In this document: piece after piece, positions 33,655 through 35,940 of the stretch
Position numbering within the stretch: the first letter of the stretch is position 1
How the letters are laid out: every line of letters begins with the position of its first letter
Assembly (NCBI GenBank): GCA_022771625.1
Contig: JALFCW010000067.1
Location: 1-35,940, forward strand
Reading direction: 5' to 3'
DNA: 35,940 nt
DNA from: Prevotella sp.
GTDB taxonomy: Bacteria; Bacteroidota; Bacteroidia; Bacteroidales; Bacteroidaceae
Program-made: the position numbers and the translations under genes
Notes under the pieces: model-generated
Seen by the model: the letters and a program-made list of their open reading frames with translations, nothing else
Databases searched by the model: none
What the model was told of the DNA's origin: nothing

Positions 33655-35433
33655 ATGGACGAAAAAACTGTAAAAGAAGAGGCAAAGCGCATACCATACG
33701 GTATGATGAACTTCGTGGCTGTGCGCGAAGACAATTGCTACTATGTCGATAAGACAAGGTTTATAGAAAAGGTGGAGAGAGCCAACAAGTACTTTTTCTT
33801 CATCCGCCCCCGCCGTTTCGGCAAGAGCCTCACCATGTCGATGCTCCGTCATTACTATGACGTCAATCAGACAGACAAGTTTGAGCGACTGTATGGCGAC
33901 CTGTATATCGGCAAGCACCCTACACGCAACCACAACAAGTATCTCATAATATATCTCAACTTTGCTGTGGTAAATGCTGACTTGGGCAATTATCGCAGTG
34001 CGTTGGATGAACATTGCAATACACGCTTTAATTCTTTTTGCGACAGTTATGCCCGACTTTTGCCTGATGGTATCAAGGATGAACTGAATAAAAAGAGTGG
34101 ATGTGTGGCTCAGCTGGATTACATAAATGATGAGTGTGATAAGGCAGGTTTGAAAATTTATCTTTTCATCGACGAGTATGACCACTTTACCAATCATATT
34201 CTCTCGGATGCCGCCCGTCTTGAAGAATACCAAGGAGAGACTCACGGTACAGGCTACCTGCGCACTTTCTTCGACACCATAAAGGCAGGAACCGACTCGT
34301 CAATTGAGCGTGTCTTCATCACCGGTGTCAGTCCCGTAACTCTTGACGACCTCACCAGTGGCTTCAACATCGGCACCAACTACTCACTCGACTATGACTT
34401 CAACCAAATGGTTGGCTTCACCGAAGAAGAGGTGCGCGAGATGCTGACATACTATTCGCAGCATTATGAGTTCAACCACACCATCGATGAACTCATCGAT
34501 ATAATGAAGCCGTATTATGACAATTATTGTTTTTCGGAAGACGCCTACGGAGAGACAACGATGTACAACTCCAATATGGTTCTCTCGTTCCTTTATAAAT
34601 ATATAGGCAACAGGTGCAGACTGCCCAAGCGGATGCTCGACGAAAACATCCGCGTTGACTATGAGAAGCTGCGTATGCTCATCCGCAAGGACAAGGAGTT
34701 TGCCCACGATGCCTCCATCATCCAGACATTGGTGTCAGAAGGCTACGTGACGGGAGAACTTAAGGAAGGATTCCCGGCAGAGAACATCGCCGACAACGAC
34801 AACTTCGTCAGTCTGCTTTACTATTTCGGATTGGTGACTATAGGAGATACAGATATGGGCGACACAAAATTCATTATTCCAAATGAGGTTGTGCGTGAGC
34901 AGATTTTCACATATCTGCTGGACACATATAAAGAAAACGACCTGACGTTTGACAGTTCGGACATCAGGACGAAAGAGAAATTTATGGCATACCGAGGCGA
35001 ATTCAAACCCTTCTTCCAGTATATCGCCGACTGTATCTACACCTTTTCCTCCCAGCGCGACCGTCAGAAAGGCGAGGCTTTCGTTCATGGCTTTACTCTC
35101 GCCCTTACGAGCCAGTGCCGTTTCTACCGTCCCATCTCCGAGCTTGACAACCAGAACGGCTATGCCGATGTCTTCCTCCGTCCGCGTTGCGAGATATACA
35201 AGGATATGGAACATTCATATATCATCGAGCTGAAATATCTGAAGAGTAATGCGACGGAGTCGGAAGTAAATGCAGCCGTGAAAAAGGCCGAGTCTCAGGT
35301 ATGCCGCTATGCCGATACTGTGAACGTGAATGATAATATAGGTCATACCATCCTCCACAAGGTATATGTAGTATATCGCGGAGTAGAGATGGTGGCATGC
35401 GATGAAATTGCCCCCACGAATAAGCAATTGTAA
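33655..35433 (+). CDS. AAA-ATPase-like protein with C-terminal PD-(D/E)XK nuclease domain
   Basis: Protein of 592 aa from the ATG at 33655. N-terminal IPYGMMNFVAVREDNCYYVDKT and FFFIRPRRFGKSLTMSML (P-loop variant RRFGKSL, about 42-50) mark the AAA-ATPase_like family; the Walker B is YLFIDEYDHF (about 165-174) and a sensor-like VFITGVSPVTLDDL follows. At the C-terminus GEAFVHGFTLALTS, NGYADVFLRP and SYIIELKYLK give the D...E-x-K nuclease core (about 510-540). This paired architecture is abundant and often multicopy in Bacteroidetes; its function is not known. It is flanked by regulated surface protein genes and by the direct-repeat cassettes. Confidence 0.9.
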   Translation: MDEKTVKEEAKRIPYGMMNFVAVREDNCYYVDKTRFIEKVERANKYFFFIRPRRFGKSLTMSMLRHYYDVNQTDKFERLYGDLYIGKHPTRNHNKYLIIYLNFAVVNADLGNYRSALDEHCNTRFNSFCDSYARLLPDGIKDELNKKSGCVAQLDYINDECDKAGLKIYLFIDEYDHFTNHILSDAARLEEYQGETHGTGYLRTFFDTIKAGTDSSIERVFITGVSPVTLDDLTSGFNIGTNYSLDYDFNQMVGFTEEEVREMLTYYSQHYEFNHTIDELIDIMKPYYDNYCFSEDAYGETTMYNSNMVLSFLYKYIGNRCRLPKRMLDENIRVDYEKLRMLIRKDKEFAHDASIIQTLVSEGYVTGELKEGFPAENIADNDNFVSLLYYFGLVTIGDTDMGDTKFIIPNEVVREQIFTYLLDTYKENDLTFDSSDIRTKEKFMAYRGEFKPFFQYIADCIYTFSSQRDRQKGEAFVHGFTLALTSQCRFYRPISELDNQNGYADVFLRPRCEIYKDMEHSYIIELKYLKSNATESEVNAAVKKAESQVCRYADTVNVNDNIGHTILHKVYVVYRGVEMVACDEIAPTNKQL

Positions 35434-35451
35434 TGGCAAGAAACAGGATAT

Positions 35452-35487
35452 AAAAGTGGCTTTTCCACCGCGAAAAGTCACTTTTTT
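35452..35487 (+). terminator. Terminator of the AAA/PD-(D/E)XK gene
   Basis: Same hairpin as at 30064: AAAAGTGGCTTTTC, loop caccgc, GAAAAGTCACTTTT then T. 14 pairs with one G-U. Confidence 0.9.
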
Positions 35488-35548
35488 CTTTATTGACCGA
35501 AAGTTTTCTTTATTGACAAGTGACTTTCGGATATTTTTCGTAATTTTG
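35485..35548 (+). promoter_or_regulatory. Operator and promoter of the 35570 lipoprotein gene
   Basis: TTTCTTTATTGAC at 35485-35497 and 35505-35517, 23 nt, TAATTTTG at 35541-35548. No -33 TTTG. Predicted start near 35554, about 16 nt before the ATG. Confidence 0.85.
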
Positions 35549-35569
35549 CAGCCAAATAATGGGATTTTT

Positions 35570-35940
35570 ATGGAAAGAATTAGTTTTGTTAATAAGAGTG
35601 TATTTACACATGGCATAGTTTGTGCTTTGTGTCTGTCATTGCTGTTCGCCTGCAGCTCGTCAAACGATGAGCCGACTACTAAGGATGCGGTTTCCGTTGA
35701 GGCTACGATTACAGAGAGAAACTCGTTTGGAAACTTTTTGCTCGACCTGTCGCCTGATTCCTTAAAGAAAAAGGGATTTGACGTAGGTGATATCGTTACG
35801 GTTTCTGGCGGAAGCTTACCGGGAAGTCTCGACATGCCAATCACATCCTTTACGCTGGCGGTGGGCAGTTGGGGAATGTGCCTGATGAGTTTCTCTAACG
35901 AGCCGACAATGACTCTGGCATTGGCAAATGCCAGTTTCTC
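35570..35940 (+). CDS. Lipoprotein, partial (cut by window end)
   Basis: ATG at 35570 opens a frame that runs past the end (123 complete codons). Signal peptide MERISFVNKSVFTHG then IVCALCLSLLFACSSS with lipobox LFAC. The mature part begins with a D/E/T linker, then ATITERNSFGNFLLDLSP, GFDVGDIVTVSGG and MTLALANASF. The NSFGN and GD-V-TV pattern resembles the C-terminal domain of SAM hydroxide adenosyltransferases as found in some Bacteroidetes lipoproteins; I hold this at low confidence because the protein is incomplete. A minus-strand ORF here is a shadow. Confidence 0.7.
   Translation, partial: MERISFVNKSVFTHGIVCALCLSLLFACSSSNDEPTTKDAVSVEATITERNSFGNFLLDLSPDSLKKKGFDVGDIVTVSGGSLPGSLDMPITSFTLAVGSWGMCLMSFSNEPTMTLALANASF

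Larger units (their letters stand above)
35452..35556 (+). repeat. Terminator-operator-promoter cassette, copy B
   Basis: Direct repeat of 30065-30169 with two substitutions over 105 bp. It begins 18 nt after the AAA/nuclease stop and ends 13 nt before the lipoprotein ATG. Distance between the copies is 5387 bp. Confidence 0.92.

Noticed and set aside
30065..35556. Insertion sequence or transposon bounded by the 105-bp repeats
   Set aside because: No transposase or integrase is encoded between them, the ends lack inverted repeats and target duplications, and the repeats have an evident regulatory role.

Overview
The window reads as a chromosomal segment of a Bacteroidetes bacterium, most likely Prevotella or a close relative. 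The evidence is a Bacteroidales-type 5S rRNA, a complete core operon for the type IX secretion system (T9SS), NigD-like and FadL-like envelope proteins, and repeated promoters of the Bacteroidetes form TTTG-N19/20-TAnnTTTG. The species assignment is inference; family-level placement rests on gene content and promoter grammar.

Layout. 1-260: end of an rRNA operon (5S plus terminator). 260-1397: a methyltransferase-like relic and a PduO-type cobalamin adenosyltransferase. 1388-8202: a rightward unit with a DUF2795 protein and porP-porK-porL-porM-porN, followed by a small outer-membrane beta-barrel protein. 8475-14025: a leftward operon (U32 peptidase/RNA hydroxylase family, sufE, yifB/comM, priA). 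14162-15208: a rightward papain-like lipoprotein. 15255-22721: a seven-gene leftward envelope and translation operon (gltX, waaA, PASTA protein, RluA-family pseudouridine synthase, ddl, acyltransferase, NigD-like lipoprotein). 22858-26550: a PgpH-type c-di-AMP phosphodiesterase and a FadL-like porin. 26795-28303: a TPR sensor-kinase-like protein without its phospho-acceptor histidine.

The accessory right end (28304-35940) is the most interesting part. An AraC-family regulator with an N-terminal multi-pass membrane domain (28872-30062) is followed by a large secreted GLUG-type surface protein (30192-33503), an AAA/PD-(D/E)XK protein (33655-35433) and the start of a lipoprotein (35570 onward). 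The promoters of the regulator, the GLUG protein and the lipoprotein share one operator layout: two copies of TTTCnnnATTGAC with a 20-bp period, 23 nt before a TAAyTTTG -7 element that lacks a consensus -33 element. The AAA/nuclease gene instead has an ordinary consensus promoter. Two of the operators lie in a 105-bp terminator-operator-promoter cassette duplicated as a direct repeat with only two mismatches. This looks like an autoregulated, membrane-sensor-controlled surface-protein regulon. The GLUG protein ends in a tail resembling T9SS cargo, so the por genes of this same window may export it. That system is inferred from sequence layout and has not been demonstrated.

A second recurrent pattern is a set of six short tandem arrays of 7- or 8-bp units in the gaps between genes. 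Each overlaps or abuts the stop codon of the upstream gene, and because the unit contains a stop codon and its length is not a multiple of three, each array places stops in all three frames.
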